Source: Jaminaea rosea
Taxonomy: Eukaryota > Basidiomycota > Exobasidiomycetes > Microstromatales
NCBI RefSeq assembly: GCF_003144245.1
Contig: NW_020289977.1
Location: 1,364,001 to 1,428,000 of the forward strand
Direction: 5' to 3'
Length of the DNA: 64,000 bases
Under the pieces are notes generated by a model. The model saw only the letters and a list, made by a program, of their open reading frames with translations, did no database searches and was not told where the DNA came from. The position numbers were made by a program, and so were the translations under genes. Positions 1 through 9,457 of the stretch are shown in pieces (the first letter of the stretch is position 1; every line of letters starts with the position of its first letter).

Positions 1-464
1 AGAGGAGATGCCTTGTTCCACCCTCTTGTTCATCTTGCCTTCCTCACCACGACTTGCCTCCCTGCCAACTCCTCACCCACCCCACCATCCCCCAAGGTCC
101 GCCTGTCACCCAGCAGTCACAGTCTCCAAAGCACATCGTCAGCTCGTCAATCGTCAGGCCCGTCGTATACGACTCGGCCAGCAAGCAGTCTCCTTCCTCT
201 CTGCGCAGCTAGCGCAAGGTGCGTTCAAAGACTGCGATGCACTTCACCAAGCATGCCTGTTTGAGTGTCATGAACACCTCGGACCCCAGTGAATGGGGTT
301 CTGGCTTCCTTTTCCCTATACCCCTCTACCGCACCTTCGGCAGGGCGCCTTGGATACCGAGCTCATACGCTGCCTCACCTGCAGCCGCGCCTGGCGATCT
401 GTTTCTCCCGATGCTTGTGGCTGAGACCATCGTCATCGTTCGTCATCGTCGTTGCCTCTCAGCT

Positions 465-588
465 GGCGTCAAGTCCACAGTCTTTCTGACACCTGGCCAT
501 GCAGCTCGGAAAGGATTCGATCAAGTTTTCGCCGTCACCGCGACTTTTCCACGTTCAGGAGAAAGCACCGCGACAAGGAGAGGAAGCT
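465..588 (+). repeat. Copy A of an ancient internal duplication
   Basis: This segment resembles 870-1022. Read in the same frame, both begin Gly-Val-Lys-x-Thr, continue with a Leu-x-x-Pro-Gly step, and end with Gln-Val-Phe-[Ala/Ser]-Val-Thr-Ala. Nucleotide similarity continues further: the 15-mer CAAGGAGAGGAAGCT is at 574-588 here and at 1008-1022 in the other copy. The offset between copies grows from about 405 to 434 bp, so indels have accumulated. In this copy the frame that carries the similarity changes after about 545, which suggests decay or an unrecognised intron. Family unknown. Confidence 0.5.
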
Positions 589-842
589 ACGTGGTACCTC
601 CAAGGAGACAAGGCCTGGAAACGATAAGGTTCCCGTAGAGTGGAAGCACGTCGATTCAAAAGGACACCCACTCCGCACTCTATCATCCCTTTCCAAACTT
701 GTCGCCCAAAGAGAGCTGAAGGAGACATTGTCCACGTCCTCATCAAGGGTACAGGGTCTTAAGGCAGGGAACAGAGGAAGAGCGCTTTGCCAAGCCTCAA
801 CAGGCGCCTCCCTTATCGTCTCTCCAGCGGCTCGCCCCTTAG

Positions 843-2146
843 GTCATCATCGCCATTGTCATCCCAGGTGGCGTCAAGTATACGATCGTCCTTCCGCCTG
901 GCCTTGTACCTCGAGACGGGCTCGAGCAGGTCTTCTCCGTCACTGCGCACAGAGTGAGAGTGGTGCTAGGACTCGGCGACGGCAACAGCGCACGTAGCGC
1001 GCCTGGTCAAGGAGAGGAAGCTGCGCAGGCAGGCGCCCTCAAGGAGGCATCGCGAGCAGATACGCACGAGGCTAGTACAGGCCAGCGTCGACCAGGCGCT
1101 GACGAAGGCCGAAGCATGTGTGAGAGGGGGCCACCGAGGCTGACCCTGAGCCGGACCGCAGCGGGGCAGATGCTGCGCAAGGTCAAGATGGTGAGGGAGA
1201 GGTAGTGGCGGGAGGAGAAGAAGAAATAGTTGTAGGAAGCGAGAAAGAGGCAGTCGCGCGAGGCGAGGAAGAGGTAGTCGCCGGAGGGGAGGAGGAGGCG
1301 ATTACGGGAATGGAGGCAGGCGAAGGGGCAGGGGATGAGACACCCGAGGGCGAGGCGACAGACACAGCAGCAGGAGCAGGCAAACCCGCGGAGCAGCTGG
1401 CAGAAGGAGTAGTGGACTCGAGCGCCTCCCGCGACAAAGCCGCCACGGTCGAAGACGAAGAGGAGCAAGAAGTCGTTGACAATTGGTTGCCTCCAGCAGA
1501 CGACCTCACGATTGGCGACGTCCTCGACCAACAGGCGCAAGCTGGACCATCCTCCACTGAGCAAGGGCAAGTTGGCGAGTCGCTCAACCAACCGCCGACT
1601 CACGACTTCCCCGACGCTGGCACTCGCGGTCTCACTTCTGCTGCCCAACCACGCCTCATCGACCAGCAGCTCATCGACGAGTTTGAGCGGGAGATGGTGA
1701 GCTCAAGAACGGAGGAGGCCAAGCAGTCGGCTCTGGAGGACAACTTGAGCCACTACTTCGTGCAGTCCAGCTACGGCTCCTACGTCGGAGACTCGGTAGC
1801 GGCCATGGCTCGTCGAATGGTCTCGCCGGGCGGCAAGATGACCCTCGCGGAGATGCAGACGCACATACTGGTTATGAAGCGACTGGTGGTGCCGGAGGCG
1901 GTGGTCAACAAGCTCTCGCGCGTGGATCTGGAGCTATACCTCCGCCAGATCAACTCAACGCTCCACAGCCAATGGGCGATGAACCGCATGGCCTCGCTCC
2001 GACCTCTCTGGACGACGACGGAGGAGGGCTTCAGGCAGCTGCTGCGCGACAACCCCGAGCTCGACGCCCACAAATGTCACAGCGCTGGCACGTACCTCAT
2101 CATTGCCGTCCACCGTGGAGCAGGAGGCACGCGAGAGCTGGCGTGA
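843..2146 (+). CDS. Acidic protein of unknown function, partial and uncertain model
   Basis: I do not recognise this gene. Exons that fit are 843..1074 and 1125..about 2146, joined across a 50-nt intron that has a CTGAC branch-like motif and restores the frame. The N-terminal part carries duplication copy B. A Glu/Gly/Ala-rich acidic stretch follows (about 1180-1480). Then comes a globular-looking part with many Met, Leu and charged residues (about 1650-2090) containing DELIGHT-free, non-repetitive sequence such as LVVPEAVVNKLSRVDLELYL. After about 2090 protein-like sequence moves between frames, for example a stretch rich in Glu, Arg and Gln at 2100-2280, so either more introns exist or the 3' part has decayed. 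No true start codon is assigned; an upstream exon is likely. No family match can be claimed. Confidence 0.33.
870..1022 (+). repeat. Copy B of the same internal duplication
   Basis: Second copy of the 465-588 unit. It lies inside an open frame that starts just after a plausible 3' splice site (pyrimidine-rich, ending TTAG, exon from 843). Its translation contains KYTIVLPPGL followed by an EQVFSVTA block. It runs straight into the acidic protein annotated at 843-2146. Confidence 0.5.
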
Positions 2147-2547
2147 TACGTTGGGGAGGCGTCGGGTCAGACAGTCGCGCAACGCCAAAAGCAGCACGAC
2201 GAAAGGTTCGCTGCACGCAAGGAGGGCAAGCTTGACTTCAGCTCGATCGCAGCGAGCCACTTCAAGTTCCCGGGATCAACGACCCAGCCGACGTCTTCAC
2301 CAAGCCCGTAGGCTAATACCTGCTCGAGAACAAGAATGACGTGCTGGAGAGTGAGTAGCTGTGGCTCTCACAATGCAGAGCGGCGCTGACTCGCCTTCCC
2401 CTCCGCGCCCAGCCTTCCACATCACTCTGACGCAAGACCCGGTTGGCGCCGGCCGGCAGGAACCATCTCTACGGCGCCACGTCCTCTTCTTCTTCTTCCT
2501 CCTCCTCCTCCTCCTCCTCCTCCCCCTCTTCATGCAGCCATCCAACG
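2147..2547 (+). other. Mixed-frame stretch with intron-like signals
   Basis: Protein-like sequence continues in alternating frames up to about 2350. A good donor (GTGAGT at 2351) and a good acceptor (ending at 2537 after a long pyrimidine tract) would bound a 187-nt intron. I could not connect the frames on either side, so no gene is called here. Confidence 0.3.
2483..2530 (+). repeat. Pyrimidine (TTC/TCC)n microsatellite
   Basis: A run of TTC then TCC triplets. It sits directly before a plausible 3' splice site at 2537 and could serve as its polypyrimidine tract. Confidence 0.85.
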
Positions 2548-3284
2548 ATGCGTGCTCCAATCGGGGCGGGACCAGCTGGCCTGGCTCCTCCAAGCACCTC
2601 CGGCTCTGCGATCAGCGCTCCTCTCGCCGGGCCGCTGCTCAAGCGGTGGCGTCTTCCCGAGGCACCTCGGTAGCGGACCACCCGATCCTGGACGACAACT
2701 TCGGCTCGCGCCTGTCAAGTAGGCCGATCCTTGGCTACCCGTGTACGGTGACGGACGAAGGCGACCCGTCCATCGAGCTTGGCGACGCAACGGGGGAGAG
2801 AGCCATGTACTCGCCGGACGCTGAGGAGGTGGACTTTGCCTGGAACCGCGCTTTCCGTCGAATGGCCGAGGCGATGGCGAGCAAACTTGGCGCTGACCCA
2901 TTCGTGCACACAGAGCGCATGCCCGATACCGAGCTCATTGACGGTATCGCCATCAGGCTGCGAGACATGGGCGCGCGCTTCCCACTCGAAAGGGACAGCC
3001 AAGGTCGACACAGGCTGAAGCTGCCGGGCAATACCCTCAACCACGTCACGTACGGTACCACGGACGACACGAGGGAGCCCTTCCTCTACTTCGACGCAGG
3101 TGCTGGCAATTGGGAGGTATTGCTGCGGGTCAACGACTCGGCGACGGCGTGGGACCGGGTGTGGTACGCCCGGCGCCCCGCAACGGGCCCTGAGCGCGGG
3201 AAAGCAGTTGGTCGATGGAAATGGTCTGCCTTGGACCCGACGGCGGACCGACGGCAATGGCGCTACTGGCCAAATCTGGTATAG
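2548..3284 (+). CDS. Hypothetical protein, about 227 residues
   Basis: Proposed exons are 2548..2669 and 2723..3284, joined by a 53-nt intron (GTAGCG donor, AAGTAG acceptor) that keeps the frame: a Pro/Ser/Ala-rich leader flows into PILGYPCTVTDEG. The rest looks like an ordinary globular protein: an acidic patch, an Arg/Met/Ala helix near DFAWNRAFRRMAEAM, and a Trp-rich C-terminus (WRYWPNLV, stop at 3282-3284). No signal peptide, membrane segment or known motif is visible. The ATG at 2548 is the first one in this frame after the microsatellite, but an upstream exon ending at the 2351 donor is possible, in which case the start is wrong. Unique to this organism or lineage as far as I can tell by eye. 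Confidence 0.42.
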
Positions 3285-4688
3285 GTGTCACTCCGATCGG
3301 ACGAATGGAAATTGGGGAGAGAGCTGAGACGCGGCGCGCCGGCGCGACGCGGATCCACAATCAACATCGTCTTTTCAGCAGAAGAGCCAGTAATTCGCTC
3401 AGAAACCTGAAAATCTTGCTTTCTCTTCGTAATTTTAACGACCTTGAAAGCCTACATCTTGCCACCTCGACGACTGAAGCATGAATAATCCACAGCATTG
3501 TCGAGTATGAACAAAAGATGTGAACACGACGCCTCTGCGCGCAGGTTTCGCTGCGTCTCTCCGCCAATCGTTCCGCAGCGCGCGACATGACTTTGCTGCA
3601 TCACTGACTTGCTGATCTGCTTGCTGATCTGCCGCGCTCTTCTGATGCTGATTGATCTGCAACGTCTCCATTGGAGCTTGCTGAAAGTTGACGACTACTA
3701 TTTCGAGGAGCACACTTAGCCACAACGAGCAAAACGGCGTATCATCTCGAGTAGAAGCGACGGAGAAGGGACTGTAGCTGCAAAGATTGCACGTTTGTTC
3801 ACTTGCGGCCACTCGAGCAAGCGACGACATCAATCGTGCGCGATGATTAGCGTGAAATCAGCGTATGCCGCTGCGCCGGCAAGCTGAGCCTTCCACCGCA
3901 GTGACATGAGGTCTTTCTAAACGTGATGCCTCACGCGGATGTGGCAGCGGCAATGTTCCTGAAGCTCGTTGCTTCTTCACACTGCTAAGATGCTTCAGTG
4001 CGCAAAGGTAGCGTACGCTGCCCTCTCTTGACGAGACACTGACCGTAGCAGACGCCGGCGTGAAGCGTGAGCAGTTGCGTTTTACGCTGCTCTGCGGCGA
4101 CGTGGTTGAGGATCGATTTTGTGATGTGCGGTGTGGCTTTGAGGATGTAGGCTGCATAACTTCATCTGAATGATATCAATGAGCAGAGCTGCGGCGAGTT
4201 GCTACTGGGGTTCGTGACAAAGGTGCTCGCTGCTGCGTCGCTTGATGCCGAGCTGCTGTGCTCAGCACCACAGACCGCATATGCGGAAGAGACGTCGTCT
4301 TCTGAGCTGACGCGCGTTGTGGGTTGATAAGTCGAGCTGCTCCGCGCCCTCTCTCATTGTCAAGTCAGGAATTGGACGGCAACGAGCTGCCTGCTCATTT
4401 CTCGCCTCGTACTAGGCGTTGCCGAACGGGTGCCCTCCCCCCTGCACGGAGGAAGATTGCTCAGCTGCCACCCAGAGGTCGAGAACGGCGACGGCAGATA
4501 ATGGGTCATTACCATGAAGGTGGGCGGTCTGAAGCGAAGGAGGGCTACGGGTGCCCTCAGCCCACATCCCCTTACCTCACGATCGCCCACCAGCTTCAGC
4601 TTCGTCTCTTCTCCTTCCCCAACGTTGCACATCGACCCGCCGCCTCACCTCTCAGCCCACTGACCAGGCCAAGCCACCACCGCAGACC
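3285..4688. other. Intergenic region, no gene seen
   Basis: About 1.4 kb, noticeably less GC-rich around 3380-3500 than its surroundings. Short open frames on both strands have no coherent motif. The last 150 bp before 4689 are pyrimidine-rich and probably form the promoter and leader of the secreted protein gene. Confidence 0.5.
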
Positions 4689-4988
4689 ATGCTTGCCGCC
4701 CAACTCCTCGCTACTCTGGCCTTCATGGCCTTCTTCGCCGCCAGCGGCTGGACCCAACGCGTGAACTTGGGCACCTGCTACGCCAAAGCCGGATGCTTCA
4801 ACCCCGACCACAGCATCACGGGCGTCATCAAGTCTGAAGTGGCACTCACGAACCCTTGCGCCAGCTTCCGGGCCCTGCACACGGGCGGTCAGTTGGGCAA
4901 GAACTGCTCCAAGTGCCCCTGTCCCGGCAGCGAGCCTGCTCAGACGGGGGATGCTTGCTTCAATGGTGTCAATCGTTGGTGCGGCTGA
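4689..4988 (+). CDS. Small secreted cysteine-rich protein, WCG-tail family member 1
   Basis: A 99-residue single-exon protein. Residues 1-23 form a clear signal peptide (hydrophobic core LLATLAFMAFFAA). The mature part has eight cysteines: C-x5-C near its start, one after about 20 residues, a tight C-x2-C-x-C group, then C-F-x-G ending in Trp-Cys-Gly. The genes at 26774-27142 and 27316-27639 have the same layout with ten cysteines; this copy lacks the first Cys of the central group and the one just after it. An even cysteine number fits an extracellular, disulphide-bonded protein. Whether it is an effector, a wall protein or something else cannot be told. The in-frame ATG at 4551 is rejected because it would bury the signal peptide. 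It ends 82 bp from the convergent CNS1 gene. Confidence 0.8.
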   Translation: MLAAQLLATLAFMAFFAASGWTQRVNLGTCYAKAGCFNPDHSITGVIKSEVALTNPCASFRALHTGGQLGKNCSKCPCPGSEPAQTGDACFNGVNRWCG

Positions 4989-5070
4989 GGCGGGCGCGGC
5001 GCGCGCGCTTGTCTCTTCATTGCTGCGATGCTCCCCAATAGACATGATTCTCCCGCCCGCCCTCACGCCG

Positions 5071-6512
5071 CTACTCGTCGCCTCTCTGCTTGGCTGCCTC
5101 CCTCTCCCTCTTGAAATCGTCGATCCACTTCTTCTCTGCATCCCCGCCTTTGGGCAGCACGACGAGCGACAGGATCCCGTCTCGCAACACGACGCCGTCC
5201 CTCTTCTTCGGATCGCCATCACTGCTCTCCTGCGCCCCCTGATCCATGACTTCGCGCAGACTGAGCCCACGGCCGAGACGGAGCAATCTCCTCTTCCTCG
5301 TCGAGGCATATACGCTCAGATTGGCAGAGACGTACTCGCCGCCCTCGTCCCATGCGAGCGAACCACGAGCCTCTGCGGGGAACATGGCGTCGAGGTGATC
5401 GCCGACGGTCGTGTCCTCGTGCCACGCCTCGACGAAGTCGGACTGGCTGTGCTGCGGGTAGAGGAGCATGACGGGGAGTACGAGTGGGTGCCGCACAATG
5501 TCCGGCGTGCCGGCGGCGCTAAGCCCTTGTTCGTCAAAGTGAGCCTTGGCCGGATGATCAGCGGGAGGACGTGGACTCTTCTCGATCCAAAGACCTCGGG
5601 CGAGAAGTGCTTGGTGAAGGGCCAGGTCCATCTTCTTTTGTCGCTCCTGTCGCTCTGCATTCTCGCGCTCGTGCTTCTCCCGTCGTTTCGCCCGCTCTAC
5701 GATCTGGTTGCGCAGCGTCACCGCCTCCTTGTTTGCCGCATCGATCTCGAGGATGTGATCACAGCAGTCAATCGCCTCGACGAAGCGACCCAGCTCAAAG
5801 AGTGCTCGCGCGGCGCGATAAAAGGCCTTTTGCGATCGCGGGTCGATGCCCAGCGCGTTGCTCGTGTCCCGCAGCGCGGAGCGATAGTTGCCCAGCGCGA
5901 CTTGGCAGGCAGCCCTGTTGAGATGCAAGCTGAGTAGCAACTCCGCGTCGTCCGGCTCGACCGCAATAGCCTTGTCGTAGAATCCCAGCGCGTCGCGATG
6001 TCGCTTGGCCTTGAAGTAGTCGTTGCCGTGGTTCTTAAAGTTGGTAGCCTGCTCGTTGGGCGTGCCGGAAAAGGCGAGGGACTGCAGAGCTTCAAGCGCT
6101 ACGCCGGACGACGAAGTGTCCTCCTCGCCGGCGCTGGGAAGGTCCTTCATGAAGAGGGGCACCGACTCGAAGGACTGGAGCGTCTCTTCGAGGGACTTTT
6201 GGGGCTTGCCAGACGAGGGGCTGCGCGTGTCGCGAAGGGCGGAGGCGCGAGCGTCAGGATGGAGCCTTTCATGCTCGCACCGCGCAGACTCACCCTGCCT
6301 CCATTTGCCTCGCCAACCTCTCTGCCAGCTCCTCTGATATGCCTCCCCGGACGCCGGTGCTAGGTGGACCGCGTGGATCGACATCTGGCGGTAGCTGCGG
6401 CGCCGAGCTCTGAGTGGTCACCTCGGCATCCGGCGGTAGTTCTTCGATGGATGGCTGGTGATGCGAAGTGTCAGCGGGCTTATACCACGTCTCGCCACGC
6501 CGAGCTTACCAT
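5071..6512 (-). CDS. CNS1: Hsp90/Hsp70 co-chaperone Cns1 (TTC4 family)
   Basis: Exons (minus strand) are 6512..6510, 6454..6294 and 6220..5071, giving 437 residues. Cns1/TTC4 proteins carry TPR repeats that bind the C-terminal tails of Hsp90 and Hsp70, plus a C-terminal wheel domain; yeast Cns1 is essential and assists translation-factor folding. Seen here: an N-terminal acidic segment with the family-typical VPLFMKDLP motif, TPR units from about residue 110 to 230 (KNHGNDYFKAKRHRDALGFY, LNRAACQVALGNYRSALRD, and a third repeat), a charged coiled stretch (RREKHERENAERQER), and the C-terminal domain with HPLVLPVMLLYPQ. The first exon appears to be only the ATG, because GTAAGC follows it directly; the 55-nt intron ends at CACCAG, and the next exon continues in frame as PSIEELPPD. 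A later ATG at 6384 would drop this conserved-looking start. Confidence 0.87.
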
Positions 6513-6764
6513 CGTCGAGTCGTGGTAGGGATGTGCAGGAAGCCAAGATGCGAGCGCGGATGCGGGCGATGCGAGCCACTCAATTTTTCGCCAGTCCGCC
6601 GCCCCTCGTCCCGCTTCGAATCGACTCGCTTCGCAGCACGATGGGATGTGGAGCAGCGAGGCCGCCACGCGCCACGCTCCCACTTCACGCAGGCTTGAGT
6701 CTCACGGATCTAGTGTACAGAGATGGCCACAACAGGATGAGAAAGAATGTACATGCTCGCGTGC

Positions 6765-9208
6765 TCAACGCCTTGCACGCTTCCCTCCTCGCGCCGCCCC
6801 CTTGCCGTTCGCACCCACCCGACTGCCTCGCTCACGACTGGCGCTACCGCCTACGACGCCGCGCGTCTCGCGCATCACCTTTGCGCGCTCGCGATTCTTG
6901 TTCTTGACGTTGGCGTGGGTATAGAAGTTTTCGGCGCGCTTCTTCGACGTCGTCATGCGTGCCTCCTTACGCGGCGCAGGCGTTGCGTCCTCCGACGCAG
7001 CACTCTTCTCGCTCTCGTCGTCATCCTCCGCGTCTGCGCCGCCAAAGACGTCCTCCCACGGCAGTTCAGCCAGCTCCTCCTCGCCTTCCTCGCCGTCCTC
7101 GCCTTCCTCGCCGTCCTCGTCGTCCTCGTCGTCCTCACTCTCCTCGTCGTCGTCGCCCTCGCCTCTCGCGCGCTCTGGCTCCTCGCCCTCGTCATCCCTT
7201 TCCATCACAAAGTCGTCCTCTGTCCCGCCATTCACGTCCTCCTTGGAGAACTTGGTGACGACGGCAATCTGCTTGAGAGGCTGCTCCACGCCCTTGACCC
7301 TCTTCACGCCGCGCTCAGCTCCATGCTTGACGTCGTCCTCCGTCGGCTCAACCGCTTTACCCTTGCCCTTGTTGTCAGGCTCCGGTGGCGGGACAAAGAA
7401 GGGAATCTTGCCTCGGATCCAGTCGTTGAGCACCATCTTGGCCACCGTCTCCTCGTCAGGCTCCCCGCCCTTCAACAACTTGCCGTACCGCCTGGCCAGC
7501 TGAGCGAGAAAGTCGTGCGAGTTCTTCCACGCCTTGAGGCCGTACGTCTTGCGCAGGTACTCTTCCTTGACGCGCGAGAGGAGCGCGGGGATATGCTCGG
7601 CCGGCGTCTCGAGATTCTCCACGCGCACCACGCCCTTCAAGACCGTACCCGTCTCCGAATCACGGGCGCTCACCGGCACGATACCAGGGCAGTCGATGAG
7701 GTAAATGCGCTTCATCAAGGCCACGTATTGCCAGACTTTCGTCTCTCCGGGAATAGGCGCGACGTTGCAGACCTTCTTTTTCTTGAGCGTGTTGATGATG
7801 CTCGACTTGCCCGTGTTTGGGTAGCCGACGAAGCCGACGGAGATCTGCTTGCGGTCCGAGTGCAGGACGCTGAACTGGCGGAGCAGCTGGATGAGCGAGC
7901 CCTTGCCGAACGAGTTGTTGATCGAGGCGTGGAACGCAATCGTAGGAAACTCCTTGGACAAGATCTTGACCCATCGTGCCTGCAGTGATGGGGATGCGCG
8001 CATGGTTAGCGCGCTGTTCGTTCGAGAACTACGAGGACGTGATTTCAAAGAGTGCCCACTCGAAGGAGCGACGCGACCTCAACTCATCCCAAACGTCGAC
8101 CAGGGCGGCCCGACCTCCCGACGCGCCCACCCCTCAATGGCGGGAGAGGGGCTTGGACGGTGGGCCCGCAAAGCGGGCAAAGAAGCAAGCACACCCTGGC
8201 CGTTAATCTTCCACATTCGTAACAGTCGCAAAGCCATGGAAGAGAGATTGGCAAAGTACTTGACATGATTGTGGGGCAAGAATGGAGGGGAGCGGGGCGC
8301 GGGGGGGGCACGCGCGTACTCACCGTAACCCACGTCGGAACGAGGTCGACCTTATTGAGCAGGAAGACTAGATGCTTGTGCGGCTTCTCCTCCTTGATGT
8401 GCTTCTCGACGCTGCGACATCGCGTGCCCATCGGATCGCGCACATCGAGAACGTGGATAACGACGTCCGACGAGTCAATGACCTTGTAGAGCTCTCCCCA
8501 GATGCGTCTTGATTGGCCCTTGCTGTAGATGGGCTCAGAGCGGCCACGAGTGACGGGCGCAGAGTAGATGTCGGCGGGAAGCAACGCTACGTTGTCGGCG
8601 TCGACATCTTGACCCTCCACAGCGTCGGCGCCAAGCTCGCGATCGACGGGTACGAGATGCTCGCCGGCCAGCTTGGCCTGTTGGCTTGCAATCTTGTCGT
8701 CGTGGTCATCTCCGGCCTGAGTGCTGCTCTGAGCGAGCTCTGCGAAGGAGCTTGCATTGCCGTCGAGGCGCGGACGCTTCCTCTGCGCTCCTGGCCCAAA
8801 CGTCTGCTGGAATGGCTCCACGGTAGTAAGGGGCGCTGCCTTGCCCTTCTTGATGTCTTGAATCAGCGACATAGGTAGCTTGTTGCGTCGTAGCAGGACC
8901 GAGTAAGGGTCGTCTACGCGCGATGAGAGCGAGGTGCGGAAATGGTCGAGTGCGTCTTGCGAGATGACGCGCGTGTTGCCGAACCATCTTCTGTCTGGCT
9001 GTACTCGTCCTGGCTTTGCCTCTGATGATTGAAACTCTTGAGCCTGAATGATTTTGCCATCCTTGTCTCGAATGGCCTTGGATGCGATGCCATTCTTGGA
9101 CAGTAGCTTGACACGCTTTGCCTTGTTGGCGTCGCGATAGAAGTTCTCACCCTTGACCTTCTTGAGGCCGTTTGAGGGCGACGACGATGATGCCTTCTTA
9201 CCCGCCAT
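6765..9208 (-). CDS. NOG2: Nucleolar GTP-binding protein 2 (Nog2/GNL2)
   Basis: Exons are 9208..8324 and 7979..6765, 699 residues. Nog2 is a placeholder GTPase on pre-60S ribosomes that is released before nuclear export. The GTPase motifs are circularly permuted as in the YlqF/YawG class: G4 NKVD at about 285, then G1 GYPNTGKSS at about 347-355, and G3 DCPG at about 391. The N-terminal NGP1NT-like part (about 35-180) includes [16 protein letters not shown]. The C-terminus is very acidic (long Asp/Glu runs, about 530-600) and then basic, typical of nucleolar proteins. The splice joins PTWVT to ARWVK exactly as in known homologues. The intron (7980-8323, 344 nt) is several times longer than most others here; see the ncRNA entry. 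The start is divergent to PRP45, 249 bp away. Confidence 0.95.
8015..8242 (-). ncRNA. Possible intron-encoded H/ACA snoRNA (snR191-like position), unproven
   Basis: It lies in the 344-nt NOG2 intron. In budding yeast the NOG2 intron hosts the H/ACA snoRNA snR191. On the coding (minus) strand I see a 6-bp stem (8242-8237 with 8213-8208), directly followed by AGATTA (8209-8204), which fits the H-box consensus ANANNA. Next come a perfect 6-bp hairpin (8178-8164) and, near the 3' end, an ACA (8017-8015) just before the CTAAC branch site. I could not identify convincing guide sequences, so this rests on position, length and weak box matches. Boundaries are approximate. Confidence 0.22.
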
Positions 9209-9457
9209 GACTGACGAAGCAAGGGTGGGGGGGAAGAAAGAAGGGAAGGAAAGACGACGAGGAATCGCGGCTCACGTCGTCGAGCCAAATTTTTCCAGCC
9301 CGAGCGAGCAAAGTCAGCCCGCCCAAGTCGACCAGCCCGGCTGAGGCAGCGGACGGACGGACGGACGGAACGGATGCAGACGTGAGAGTGAGTCGTCCGG
9401 ACGGCCAAGTGGGATGCAGGGACGTCCATCCTCCCAACACCACCACCACTCGCCATC
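9209..9457. promoter_or_regulatory. Shared divergent promoter of NOG2 and PRP45
   Basis: 249 bp between two divergent start codons. It holds a GACG tetranucleotide run at 9351-9368 and a CCACCACCAC stretch just before the PRP45 ATG. No TATA box is evident. Confidence 0.6.

Noticed and set aside
2270-2310. A DVFTKP-like string that recalls the end of some reverse-transcribing element proteins
   Set aside because: It is a single short match with no neighbouring polymerase, integrase or protease motif and no terminal repeats, so no mobile element is called.
6747-7988. 413-codon open frame on the plus strand across NOG2
   Set aside because: It is the complement of the NOG2 coding exon; its translation is biased and lacks motifs.
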